Origin: Lodderomyces elongisporus
Lineage: Eukaryota > Ascomycota > Pichiomycetes > Serinales > Debaryomycetaceae
Direction of reading: 5' to 3'
Length of the DNA: 64,000 bases
Assembly: GCF_030384665.1 (NCBI RefSeq)
Contig: NC_083677.1
Location: forward strand, 620,001 to 684,000
In this document: piece by piece, positions 21,281 to 31,555 of the stretch
How positions within the stretch are numbered: the first letter of the stretch is position 1
Layout of the letters: each line of letters starts with the position of its first letter
Translations under genes and position numbers: made by a program
The notes under the pieces: model-generated
Databases searched by the model: none
Told to the model about the DNA's origin: nothing
Seen by the model: only the letters and a program-made list of their open reading frames with translations

Positions 21281-23674
21281 ATGTCACGACAGAGACAACA
21301 TAGCAATAATCCCTATGACACTGACAGCGAGGAGGAATCCTTGATTGAAGCATTTGAAACCACACTCAGCATCAGACCCAGTACCACGGATTATGAAGAC
21401 GATATCTCCATTGACCATACAGTATTACCTAATACTACGATCAACTATACACACGACCTTTCCAGCATCGTAGATATCGAAGAACTCGAAGAGAATGAGC
21501 AGATCTCGGAGCAGATTCCAAAATTCAAAACTAATAGACGATATAGTCTCTTACCTCGATTGACAGCATACAAAAAGACTGGATCTCCTGGCCTTGAGGA
21601 GTATTACAATCAACAAAAACTTGACCCCAAGTTTGATGAAATTTTAAAACCCAACCCGCTATTGGATGAAAAGTTGATCAAATACCATCATACTTTTAGT
21701 GACTTTATTGCATCAAATCCACACATCAATACAGAATCGCCACGATTTAGCTTGGAATCGGAGAAAACGTTGATCATATTATCGCCATACTCACCTGAAC
21801 ATGCATTTGGCAGGAAATGGGTTACCAAGACGTATTTGTCCACAATTTTCGAGCGTCCTCAACGATTATTAGCAAGTTGTATTGGTGTTGCTTCAGCAAT
21901 CACAATGTACCCTTTCTATTACAAACTTATCAACTCGACTAAACGGTCATCAATTTTTTCTTCACATGTTAGGAAAATTCATGGACGCAACTGGCCCAAG
22001 AAACTTTTTGAATTGTGTTTGGAAAGCCATGACAAATTGGAAAACGACGAGTTGGAAGTGCCCAAGGATTGGAACACTGGTGACATTTACTTAACTCCAA
22101 AGACAATAAACGCAATTGAAGGTGTTATTGGAACGATCGAAACTGCAGTAGATCAACTATTTAAGCAATCTACAACGTCGTCAGCGGCATCAGCATCGGC
22201 ATCGGCATCGGGATTGGCAACGGCAACGGCAACATCAACATCAACAGCAATGGCGGCAGAACCCTTGTCTTCTAAAAGCACCACCTCCACCACCGCCGCC
22301 AACAACAACAATAATATAGGTTTGAATGGAGGATCAAGCAAAAAGAAACCCAACCACAATTTGGCATTTGTTGTGATTCGTCCACCGGGACACCATAGCC
22401 ACGCCTGTTTACCTAGTGGATTTTGTCTTTTGAACAATGTCCAAATTGGGATAGAATATGCATTTGAAACGTATGGTGTGACTCACTGTGCAATATTGGA
22501 TATTGATCTACACCACGGTGATGGATCACAGGATATATGTTGGGAAAGAGGTGGGTTCACAGGTGATTATGGGCAACAAGATGAGGATGAGATTGTGGAC
22601 CCTAGTCTAAACCCACGAGACGATTATGGCAAGAGGTTTGCAACGTATCCAAAAGTTGGCTATTTCTCATTGCATGATATCAAGTCCTACCCTACGGAGC
22701 TTGGTTTCGCAACCAAGGAGAACATCAAAAATGCATCAACTTGTATAATGGATCATGACTTGAATATCTGGAATGTCCACTTACAGTCATGGGCCAGTGA
22801 AGATGAGTTTTACAAGCATTATCTGACGAAATACGTTGCCATTCTTAATAGGGCAAACCAGTTCTTGAATAACTCAAAGAAACAATATGAAGAAGAGTAC
22901 CAGGAATACCTCGTGCAACTTGCCAAATACAACAAGATGCTTACTAAACCAAAGCACTTGTTGTCTAATAATGACTTGAAGCTTCAAAAGCCTACGCCTC
23001 CGCCTCCATACAAGCCACTAATTATAATTTCTGCTGGGTTTGATGCTTCTGAATACGAGAATCCACAAATGCAAAGACATGGGATCAATGTGCCCACCTC
23101 CTTTTATGCCAACTTTACACGTGATGTGGTCAAACTAGCCAAACTACAAACTGGTGGTAAAGTTATATCATTTCTTGAGGGTGGTTATTCTGATGGTGCA
23201 TTATCCACCGGAATTTTTTCGCATCTCATTGGGTTAAATAATGATGACGACTTGGCTTGGAATCATTCGTGGGGTTCAGAACAGGTTGTCAAGGAGTTGT
23301 GTAAAGGATGCAAGAAGAATTGGACCCCGTATAAGCATCCAAAAACAGATATCACAATCTGGGCTAACGAGGTGATCAAGTTGGGCAGATCGATGATGCC
23401 TAATGCCATATTACCGGCAAATTACATTTATAGAGATGCATCAAAAGATAATGGTGGAACTGGTGGAGTTGGCGGAGACACAAAGCCAGTGAATAGAATG
23501 GTGAAAGGGTTGATGGATGCAAGAGGAAGCATGGGGATTATTGAGAGTCCCAAACTAAAGAGGGAGAAGCAAGAGACTGGTTTTGGTGGAAGTGGTGGTG
23601 GAGTAGATGGAGGGTCGAGTGTAGCAGGAAATGTCAGACATACGAGATCCTACTACAAGCGTGTTGGTGGTTGA
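21281..23674 (+). CDS. HOS3: Hos3-type histone deacetylase
   Basis: 797 residues from the ATG at 21281. The deacetylase domain spans roughly residues 165-690. Zinc-site motifs are intact: PPGHHSHACLPSGFC with H371/H372, and DIDLHHGDGSQ with D409 and H411. SAGFDASEYENPQ and FLEGGYSDGALS complete the pocket. The long segment between the DxDLHHGDG motif and the C-terminal motifs is characteristic of Hos3, a trichostatin-insensitive homodimeric deacetylase that in yeast localises to the bud neck and daughter spindle pole. A low-complexity Ala/Ser/Thr/Asn insert (about 294-356) sits just before the catalytic histidines. The tail is Gly/Ser-rich. Confidence 0.94.
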   Translation: MSRQRQHSNNPYDTDSEEESLIEAFETTLSIRPSTTDYEDDISIDHTVLPNTTINYTHDLSSIVDIEELEENEQISEQIPKFKTNRRYSLLPRLTAYKKTGSPGLEEYYNQQKLDPKFDEILKPNPLLDEKLIKYHHTFSDFIASNPHINTESPRFSLESEKTLIILSPYSPEHAFGRKWVTKTYLSTIFERPQRLLASCIGVASAITMYPFYYKLINSTKRSSIFSSHVRKIHGRNWPKKLFELCLESHDKLENDELEVPKDWNTGDIYLTPKTINAIEGVIGTIETAVDQLFKQSTTSSAASASASASGLATATATSTSTAMAAEPLSSKSTTSTTAANNNNNIGLNGGSSKKKPNHNLAFVVIRPPGHHSHACLPSGFCLLNNVQIGIEYAFETYGVTHCAILDIDLHHGDGSQDICWERGGFTGDYGQQDEDEIVDPSLNPRDDYGKRFATYPKVGYFSLHDIKSYPTELGFATKENIKNASTCIMDHDLNIWNVHLQSWASEDEFYKHYLTKYVAILNRANQFLNNSKKQYEEEYQEYLVQLAKYNKMLTKPKHLLSNNDLKLQKPTPPPPYKPLIIISAGFDASEYENPQMQRHGINVPTSFYANFTRDVVKLAKLQTGGKVISFLEGGYSDGALSTGIFSHLIGLNNDDDLAWNHSWGSEQVVKELCKGCKKNWTPYKHPKTDITIWANEVIKLGRSMMPNAILPANYIYRDASKDNGGTGGVGGDTKPVNRMVKGLMDARGSMGIIESPKLKREKQETGFGGSGGGVDGGSSVAGNVRHTRSYYKRVGG

Positions 23675-25451
23675 GCATTTGGTTATGAGGATATATGTAT
23701 ATGTTATAACATGCATATATGCATATATATATATATATATCAATAATAATATAGTTAGCATTGAATTTAATAATAGACATCTACAGCTTTGAATAGACAT
23801 AAACTACCTTATGCATATATTTCTCATTACGGTTGAATATAATTTTGAAGCTCCTAATTAAATTTTTTGCTCCAATAGTTTCCCTCTGACGTTTCTTGAT
23901 CGTATATGCCCTCTTTGGGTAATTATAAATATTTCGGTCAGAATTAGGAAAATAAATAATAAAATGGAAAAACATCTGTCTTAGCCTGCATTAAGTGTAG
24001 ACTATGCCAGACGGCACAGCACAGCACAGCGCAGCACAGCACGTTGTGTTAAATGGCGTTTTTATTTTTTTTATTTTTTTTTATTTCTTTTAACAAGTGG
24101 TTTCTTCTTACCTCTCTCTCTCTCTCTCCCTCTCCTTCATTTATAACCCGCACGGACCGATTTGGGGTATCTTTGAGCCCGTGAGTCCCACGAGCCAGTG
24201 CAAGAATCAAAACAAAAAGCAGGAGCTTACGGCGCAGTGGTATTATTCATGCATGTATTTATAAAACTACAAAACAAACAAAATTTTTTATCTCAATCTA
24301 GTGATTGATGGTTATTATTGTTTTTTTTTTTTTTAATATTTGACCAACCATCCATAATCCCTTTGCTTAAATAAGAATATGCATGAAAGAGGTTACTAAC
24401 CGATGGACGTGATGAGCATAATTATGGCAACATTTGTATTATTCATGAAGACTTTTTTTGGCCTATTAGAGGAAATTTTACAAACGAATTAGGAAATCCT
24501 ATAGGATGACACCATTTAGGTAAGTATATATTACGTTTCATATCCCCCCCCCCCCCCCCCCACAAAATAAAGGGAACAAAACAATAGAAGAATGAAAAAG
24601 GAAAAAGGAAAAAATAAACAACAGAACAAATGGAAATTACAAACAAATAAAAGGAAAAGAAGAGAGATAGTGAGCTTAGAAAGAGAAAAGAAGACTCCAT
24701 ATGTTGAGGAGTGTTTAATGTGGCCTATGGATGAAATAGACGGAATCTTCTTCCTCCAATTTGTTTGTGTTTTTCTCTTTCTTTTATTTGCTTTTATTCA
24801 TTAACTACATTTTCTAACTATATATGGCAGATGCTTGATTCTCAATGATGACACGAAATGTCTTTTTTTTTCTCGTTTCTTTGGGGTATAGTTGGTAGCA
24901 TATAGATGGTTGAATAGATAGATAGATAGATTGATAATACGTACTGTTTCACACGCACAAGTACTAGAAATAACGCTGTAGTAGTAATAATAATAATAAT
25001 AATAGTAATAATAATAATAGTACTAGTCTTAGTAGTCTTAGTAGTGGTAGTACAAATAACTGTTGTAATACTAGGAGACACTATGCGAATGTTTGTGTGA
25101 ATAATATTTATAATAACAACAGCCATTATAATATATTTATTTTTACAACATCTTTTCTTGCAAAAACTTCAATTCTCCTTCCTTCTACTGCAACATTCAA
25201 ACACAGGACATCACACATCAGTTGTCAGCCGCCAGTTTTCAGTCATTGGACAATCTAAGTAATCTATACAAGAACAAGGATTGTTTGAAAAGAACCTGTG
25301 GTCTATCGTTTTCATTTTATCTTTCTTTTTTTTTTTTTTTATTCATTGTTTTATTTTTTTATTACATCTTTTTTGAATTTTGGTTCACCTATTCGTTTTC
25401 TCCACCCTCTCCCCCTTTTTTTTTCCCCTTGTTGTTCGCTATTCAATTACA
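23675..25451. other. 1.8-kb HOS3-BEM3 intergenic region
   Basis: No gene could be supported. It carries a GCACA repeat (about 24013-24043), a CT repeat (about 24114-24135), a GC-richer patch at about 24145-24235 with partial palindromes around GTGAGTCCCAC, an 18-C run (24544-24561), GATA and TAATAA microsatellites (about 24915-25020) and a T run just before BEM3. The TAATAA frame on the minus strand is repeat-derived. Confidence 0.65.
24544..24561 (+). repeat. Poly-C run (18 C)
   Basis: Uninterrupted run of 18 C within the HOS3-BEM3 spacer. Confidence 0.95.
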
Positions 25452-28400
25452 ATGCAAGTTGCTAGCCATAACTATACTTCATCTCCATCTTACACCTCCT
25501 CTACTACTTTGGATATGGAACAACTGACAAGCAGGTCCTCCCACAATACCAATAATGATAATGAAAAGCGTCACCACCTCATCGATCAGGTGAGCAAATC
25601 TCATACATCCAAAAACGATCAAAGGGACCTGACCACCAAATCACGAAAAGATGAAGATATACCACCATCACATCCGAAATTCGACCGTTCCAAATTATCA
25701 GACAAGGAGTATATTGGACAGTTGCTATTTGAAAATAAGGAACTAAGGTATCTCATCGAATCACAAGAAAGGACCATCAAGCACCTACAACAACAATTGA
25801 AGGTTCACACTCAATTCTCAAACACAAGTACAACTAATGAAGCTACGCCCAAGACTAGAAACGGAAATCACTTGAACTCCAACCTAAACACGTCAAACAA
25901 TTTAAAGCAACAACAACAACAACAACAACAACAACAACGCGACAACTTTGAGCTGCCTCTTTCACTGTCCGCATCGCTGTCTCCCATACTGTCACCAGTA
26001 TTGGATGCACCTATTGACTCTACATCAATTGCTGCATTGGTCCCCACGCCTTTGCACAAGAGCGGTTCTCCCACACGGCGATCCAGATCTGCATCATTAG
26101 CCAATAAGATGCAATCACTTGGAGAAGATGAAAATAAAAAATCCGTTTCAACCACACCTATACAACACCACCAAACAATGTCAGATAAGGATGAAGAACC
26201 GGCTGTAAAAAGTCCTTACGAAATACCAACAAGATCAGTACTTAGAAGTAGAGACGTTCCAGGCCAAGAAAAAGATCACAATAGAGGTAAGGAAAAAGAA
26301 AAAGAAAAAGAAAAGGAGAATGATAAACAGCCTTTATTGTCTTCAGCACAATCAGCATCATATTCTACCCTTCCCAACTCTACATCAAGCAATAGCAACC
26401 TATCTTCGAATGTCAGTAGCCACTTATCTTCAGGTCGGGGAGAACGTGAAAAGCTAGACACAGAATCGACATATTATGCGTATGGTAACGCATATAATGA
26501 TGAACACGATCAAGATGATACTCCAGATACGACTAGACAACTGAATACATCCGATGGAAATATAATCCATTCGGGTAATGTCACCATTGACTCAAGTACG
26601 AGGACCGATGATGCATATGAAATGAACAATCAACACGTGCGTGGCTTGGACGTTGCAAAGCTTCGATCTCATGCATCTTCAGCCGCTAGTGAAAAGATCT
26701 ATAAAGAAAACAAACATTTGGCCCGAAGCACCAGCAGTATAGGATCAACTTATAAATCATCGAGGATCAAACCACCCGCAAGCGCCTCAAAAACATCAAC
26801 CATGAATAGCAATAATAATAATCATAATCCTAACAACAACAATAGTATTATTAACAGCCCAGGTAACATCAACAGTCCAGTTGAATTGGCACCTCCAACG
26901 TCCTTGAAATTGGCCTTGGGTGACAGAACTGGCTCAAGGACAGACACTTCTCCATCAGCAGGTCCAGTCCCTAGCTCAGTATCAGCTTCTGCTTACAATT
27001 CACCCCTCCCTCCCCTTCCAACTTCTCAAAGTCAAAACAGTGTCGGGATTGGATATTTGGATTCAAGCAAGGACGCATCAACAACTTTAGACACACTAAG
27101 CGATACGAAACTTGATACTTTTCAATCACCAAGCTCCAAATTTGACGACCCAAATGGTCAGTTACCCTCTCCCGGTATTGGATATGATAAGTTTGACAAC
27201 CAGGCAACGAATAATACTCAGACTCTGAATAACACTAATAATTTATCTATTCAAGGATTGGGGTTGGCGCCACCTTACAATATTCAGCTGCAAACAATCA
27301 ATTACACAACTCCTCATCAAACACCACCAATAAATGATGTCAAGAGCAGTGTAAGTGCATCTTTCACTAGTCCCCGTACCCCTGCTTTTAGCTTTAATGT
27401 GTTGAATACTCCAAAAACAGACTTGGACGAGTCATCCTTGTTTATTAAGCCAGATGAGTTTCAAACTATATTTATCAAAGTAGTAAGTACGATACATATT
27501 AATGCAGCAACGAATCAAGCCTTGAAAAAAGCTGATGATCCAAATCTCACCATTACAATCAATGACCGAGAAACTAATAAGGAGATGTGGAGGATTCGAA
27601 AGACACATTCGCAATTATGTGCATTTGATGCCGAAATCAGACCCATTGTTGAGTATTTCGGGTTGGCCTCGCTACCTGATAAGGCTAGCTTTATGTCAAC
27701 AACACCGAGCAAAATAGAAACAAGGCGATCTATCTTGCAAAACTACTTTAACTCGATTTTTCTTATGCCTCATATCCCACACATTATTTTGTACAAGATT
27801 TGTTTGTTTCTTTCTTTGGACTTTGTTAATCCATTAGATGATTATAAAAGCGGTTCGCGCAAAGAAGGTTATTTAGTAAGAAGATACAAAGGTTTAGGCA
27901 ATAGTTGGAAAGTGAGGTGGTGTCAAATCGAAGGTAATGCGCTCGAGATTTATCTGTTTCCAGGTGGGCCACTTCAAGAGCAAATTCCTTTGAGAAATGC
28001 ACAAATTGGACGTCAAGCAACGGATTCAGTAGCAGACGACAAGGGATATAGACACGCATTTTTGATTATGGAGTCTACAAAAGCATCTAAATTGCATACT
28101 ACTACAAACAAACACTTTTTCTGCGCGGAAACTGATGAAGAAAGAGATGATTGGGTAACAGCATTGATTGAATTTACTGAGCCTCTGACGGATTCGCCAG
28201 ATGCATCTCCACAGAACTTTAATACATATCAAGATGCAATGACTCCAAGTGATAGCGGCAAGTACCTGTATGACAGCTATGGTAACAGTATCAATAGTGG
28301 TAACAACAACAGCAACAACAACAACAACAACAGTAATGCAATGCAAGAAGCACCAAGCTCAAGTTCTGGTAGTTATCTATCAATAGACCAATCATCTACA

Positions 28401-29402
28401 CAAACATCAACACTGATAGAAGAACAGGCTAAAAAGATGAAAAAAAGGAGCTATTTCTCATTTCGAAATAGAACCTCTTCAATTCCAGAGGAACACAATC
28501 AGCAGCAACCACCATTACCACCACCACCACAACCGTCACAATCAATACATCTGAATCAACAACAGCTGCAGCTGCAACCAGTAGTATACCAACAACCGCT
28601 GTTGAGCCAACCGCCCAGTGCATCGTATATACATTCTCCACTGAAGAATTTCCAATTGCAAACTCAATCGCAACCGCAGACGCCAAATCATGATACTAGC
28701 AACTCCATGAGGCAGTATTTGGATAACATGCAACTTGGAGAAGACCTCACTAGAGCGGTGTTTGGTCGTGATGTAGAAGTTGCATATGAGTTGTCGAATC
28801 TGGAGTATATGGGTAAGCTGATCCCCAGTATTTGTTTCCGATGTTTGGACTATTTAAACAAGACCGGTGCTGTATTTGAAGAAGGTATATTCCGTCTCAG
28901 TGGATCTGCTTCCGCTATACGTCAGCTTAAAGAAGCGTTCAATCGAGAGTATGATTTGGACTTGTTTAAGTCGCCATTAAAGCCTGATATACATACTGTT
29001 TCTGGATTGTTCAAATTATACTTGAGAGAGTTGCCTAACCCAATATTGGGCTCACAAACTTACGACAAACTCAACACCATTATAATGAACAATGCAAACA
29101 AGATACCACCTTCGCAGATTGCAATGCTATTCCGAGACTATTTGAATGACCCATTGCAAATGGATAAGATACATTATGATCTATGTTATGTCATTTTCAA
29201 ATTCCTCCGCCAGGTCATCTCACAAAATCAAATAAACAGAATGAATCTTCGAAATCTATGTATTGTTTTTGTGCCAACGTTGAATTTGAGCTTGGAGGTG
29301 TTGAGCACTATATTGATTGATTTTGAATGCATCTTTGAAAATGGAAAACCAATTCTGGATTCAAACAGAGAAGTCTTGGATTTACAAATTCCCAATTTTT
29401 AA
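25452..29402 (+). CDS. BEM3: Bem3-like Rho GTPase-activating protein (PX-PH-RhoGAP)
   Basis: 1,316 residues from the first ATG at 25452. The upstream TTG extension is hydrophobic T-rich leader and is rejected. The N-terminal half is disordered with polyGln (about 152-163), KEKEKE and polyAsn tracts. A short coiled coil lies near residues 85-115. PX domain about 669-795, PH domain about 800-910 (EGYLVRRYKGLGNSWKVRWC), then a Q/P-rich linker, and RhoGAP domain about 1100-1316 with arginine finger R1148 in EEGIFRLSGS and the KLYLRELPNP helix. This domain order is that of Bem3, which inactivates Cdc42 and binds phosphoinositides at sites of polarised growth. Homology is clear. The low-complexity expansion makes it larger than S. 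cerevisiae Bem3 (1,128). Confidence 0.94.
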   Translation: MQVASHNYTSSPSYTSSTTLDMEQLTSRSSHNTNNDNEKRHHLIDQVSKSHTSKNDQRDLTTKSRKDEDIPPSHPKFDRSKLSDKEYIGQLLFENKELRYLIESQERTIKHLQQQLKVHTQFSNTSTTNEATPKTRNGNHLNSNLNTSNNLKQQQQQQQQQQRDNFELPLSLSASLSPILSPVLDAPIDSTSIAALVPTPLHKSGSPTRRSRSASLANKMQSLGEDENKKSVSTTPIQHHQTMSDKDEEPAVKSPYEIPTRSVLRSRDVPGQEKDHNRGKEKEKEKEKENDKQPLLSSAQSASYSTLPNSTSSNSNLSSNVSSHLSSGRGEREKLDTESTYYAYGNAYNDEHDQDDTPDTTRQLNTSDGNIIHSGNVTIDSSTRTDDAYEMNNQHVRGLDVAKLRSHASSAASEKIYKENKHLARSTSSIGSTYKSSRIKPPASASKTSTMNSNNNNHNPNNNNSIINSPGNINSPVELAPPTSLKLALGDRTGSRTDTSPSAGPVPSSVSASAYNSPLPPLPTSQSQNSVGIGYLDSSKDASTTLDTLSDTKLDTFQSPSSKFDDPNGQLPSPGIGYDKFDNQATNNTQTLNNTNNLSIQGLGLAPPYNIQLQTINYTTPHQTPPINDVKSSVSASFTSPRTPAFSFNVLNTPKTDLDESSLFIKPDEFQTIFIKVVSTIHINAATNQALKKADDPNLTITINDRETNKEMWRIRKTHSQLCAFDAEIRPIVEYFGLASLPDKASFMSTTPSKIETRRSILQNYFNSIFLMPHIPHIILYKICLFLSLDFVNPLDDYKSGSRKEGYLVRRYKGLGNSWKVRWCQIEGNALEIYLFPGGPLQEQIPLRNAQIGRQATDSVADDKGYRHAFLIMESTKASKLHTTTNKHFFCAETDEERDDWVTALIEFTEPLTDSPDASPQNFNTYQDAMTPSDSGKYLYDSYGNSINSGNNNSNNNNNNSNAMQEAPSSSSGSYLSIDQSSTQTSTLIEEQAKKMKKRSYFSFRNRTSSIPEEHNQQQPPLPPPPQPSQSIHLNQQQLQLQPVVYQQPLLSQPPSASYIHSPLKNFQLQTQSQPQTPNHDTSNSMRQYLDNMQLGEDLTRAVFGRDVEVAYELSNLEYMGKLIPSICFRCLDYLNKTGAVFEEGIFRLSGSASAIRQLKEAFNREYDLDLFKSPLKPDIHTVSGLFKLYLRELPNPILGSQTYDKLNTIIMNNANKIPPSQIAMLFRDYLNDPLQMDKIHYDLCYVIFKFLRQVISQNQINRMNLRNLCIVFVPTLNLSLEVLSTILIDFECIFENGKPILDSNREVLDLQIPNF

Positions 29403-29755
29403 AACAAAACGATTATTATTATCATTATTGTTATTATAATATTACGATGTTTATTTCCATTTAGTCAAACTAAGATTCGTTGGTTGTTTTCATTCTAATT
29501 TTTTTTTTTCATGTTATGTTATGTTATGATATGTTCTTTTGTTATTTTTTTTTATTCATTTTTCCTTTCGACTTTTTTGTTTAGAAAAAAAACAAAAGAC
29601 TAAGCTCTAGTTTATATATTAGAGTTAAAAGTGGACAACATCAAATCATATAATACATAATACATTCATGAATTTATATGAATAAAATGCCCTCTTTTAT
29701 TTTCTTCTAATCCTCTAATCCTCTCTCTCTCCCACCGCTCCATCACTAAGTTTTA
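29403..29755. other. Convergent BEM3-TOA1 spacer
   Basis: 3' ends only. It holds ATT and TATG/TTATG repeats near 29410-29535 and T/A runs. Nothing else is seen. Confidence 0.7.
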
Positions 29756-30700
29756 TTACCATTCACATTCTCCCGTAGCTTTGTGAAATACATAATCTTT
29801 TCCATCTATATTTGCAATACCTTCTTTTAAGTTCAGCTTCCACTTGTTCTTAATCCTTTGAACTTTATCATACAAGCAAAGCATAATCTGACCTTCTTGA
29901 TCTCCATCTTCATCATCTGACTTTTCACTATCAATGTCATCATCCAAGTCTGAGTTTATGTCATCAGAGTCATTGAATATATCGGCGTCATCTTCATCAT
30001 CATCATCATCATCATCGTCGTCATCATCATCATCATCGTCAAGTGCTCCGTCAACTTGATGAAACGTCCGCCTTCGCAGCAATGCACCATTCTCGCCCTT
30101 CTTTTTCTTCTTTTGGCTATTTTGTATCTTATCTTGTAGCAATTTTTCCATCATCTCTCTTCCATTGTTGCTATGTATCACCATTTCAAAAGTTCCATCA
30201 GTCTGATTAATCTGGGGTAAGACTAATTCTCCATCTTGTTGCAGCTCTGTTTTAGGTAGTGATGGCAACTCAATCCCAAGGTTGTTATTATAACTTAATG
30301 CATCATTTGAACCATTCTCAGCAGTTCCATTATCATTGACAGCGACTGTAGATGAGCTATTATTCACTCCTGGCTCAGGTACAGACACCGCAGAATCACC
30401 GGTAGTTACCGGTGGTAACTGGTTTTCAGAATCGAGGCCGTTACTTCCGCCATCGATGGCATTATCCCTAGCACTATCTGCAACTTCTTCCCCTTTTCCC
30501 TCTTCTTCTTCATCATCATCCTCTTCTTCATCCCATGAAAACTTACAGACTTGAGTCTGTGATAATTTCTCACACCAAATTTTACGAAGTTCTTGCAATG
30601 TAGACTCATCAATCCCCATATTCTCGAAATCTTGTCGTGAATCAGTAATCACATCCTCGACTATAGTTTCATATAGTTTGCTCGCCTCTATATTTGACAT
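29756..30700 (-). CDS. TOA1: TFIIA large subunit
   Basis: 314 residues from the ATG at 30700. The N-terminal helix-bundle region (EASKLYETIVEDVITDSRQDF, then LQELRKIWCEKLSQTQVCKFSWD) and the C-terminal beta-barrel (IMLCLYDKVQRIKNKWKLNLKEGI...YVFHKATGECEW) are the two conserved blocks of Toa1/TFIIA-alpha-beta. The middle is a non-conserved acidic linker with an Asp tract of about 16 (around 30000-30050). TFIIA stabilises TBP on promoter DNA. Five CCAAT boxes lie directly upstream. Confidence 0.96.
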   Translation of the reverse strand: MSNIEASKLYETIVEDVITDSRQDFENMGIDESTLQELRKIWCEKLSQTQVCKFSWDEEEDDDEEEEGKGEEVADSARDNAIDGGSNGLDSENQLPPVTTGDSAVSVPEPGVNNSSSTVAVNDNGTAENGSNDALSYNNNLGIELPSLPKTELQQDGELVLPQINQTDGTFEMVIHSNNGREMMEKLLQDKIQNSQKKKKKGENGALLRRRTFHQVDGALDDDDDDDDDDDDDDDEDDADIFNDSDDINSDLDDDIDSEKSDDEDGDQEGQIMLCLYDKVQRIKNKWKLNLKEGIANIDGKDYVFHKATGECEW

Positions 30701-30776
30701 TATGATAGCTCTTTATGGTGATATTTTTGGTAGAAACTATGAAAAGAGTGGCAAGTTTACAGTTATTGCTATTGCT

Positions 30777-30811
30777 ATTGGTACTTGTATTGGTATTGGT
30801 ATTGGTATTGG
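30777..30811 (-). promoter_or_regulatory. Tandem CCAAT boxes upstream of TOA1
   Basis: On the minus strand CCAAT occurs five times between 30811 and 30777, the four upstream copies at 6-bp spacing as (CCAATA)n, about 80-110 bp before the TOA1 ATG. CCAAT is the core of HAP-complex sites. Whether the tandem array is bound or is just a hexanucleotide repeat is unknown. Confidence 0.4.
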
Positions 30812-31555
30812 TATTGTTGACGTCGTTGTGATTCTAGAAATTTGGACCTTAGTTGATTTCTAATAACTATGTTGTGGCGTTCTTGCTTGGAAAATGGAAA
30901 AAAATAAATAAATATAAAAACAACAATTAATGGTGATAATTTTCTCGAGACCCCAAACCTAAAAGAAAAAACAAAAAAAAAAAGAAAAAGCCAACTCGAT
31001 GAAAGAATAAGTTTTTTAATTAAGAAACAAAAAACTAGTTTCTTTCCTTCTTATTACTTTCTGTTTTCCTTCAACTCACAATTGATAATTGACAAAAGGT
31101 TAAAGTGAATGTTCTACAGTGGTTTATTAGACAAGTCTATTGATAAAGATTCTTTGTGCTCTAGCTGGCCCGTCATTTGGATCGCATTCGTCAACTTTCT
31201 CAAATATATAGGTCGTGTAAATTGGTCATATAAATTTTGAAAGAGATATCAAGCAGTTGACAAGAGGATGTGTTTAAGAAACCCCTGGGCAGATACCAAT
31301 CAATAGATTTTAACAATCTAAACCAAAGAATTATAAAAACACAAGTTTAATTTATTTTTTAAAAAAAAGATTATACTAATTTTAATAAATAGAAAAAATG
31401 TTATAGATAAAAGATAGTAGTGGTTGCGTAGTTTTATTCGATTGTTTTGAATTAAAAAAAGAACAAAATAAAAAAAACACACAAACAAACACACACCTAT
31501 ATACATTGGGTAATTTAGTTTTGAAGAAACAGACCACCATCTTCGAGCCCCACAA
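30812..31555. other. Upstream of TOA1 / downstream of FZO1
   Basis: No gene is seen. Mostly A/T-rich, with a moderately complex stretch at about 31080-31310 that has no coding frame and no tRNA-like box. A CACAAA repeat lies near 31475-31495. Confidence 0.55.
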
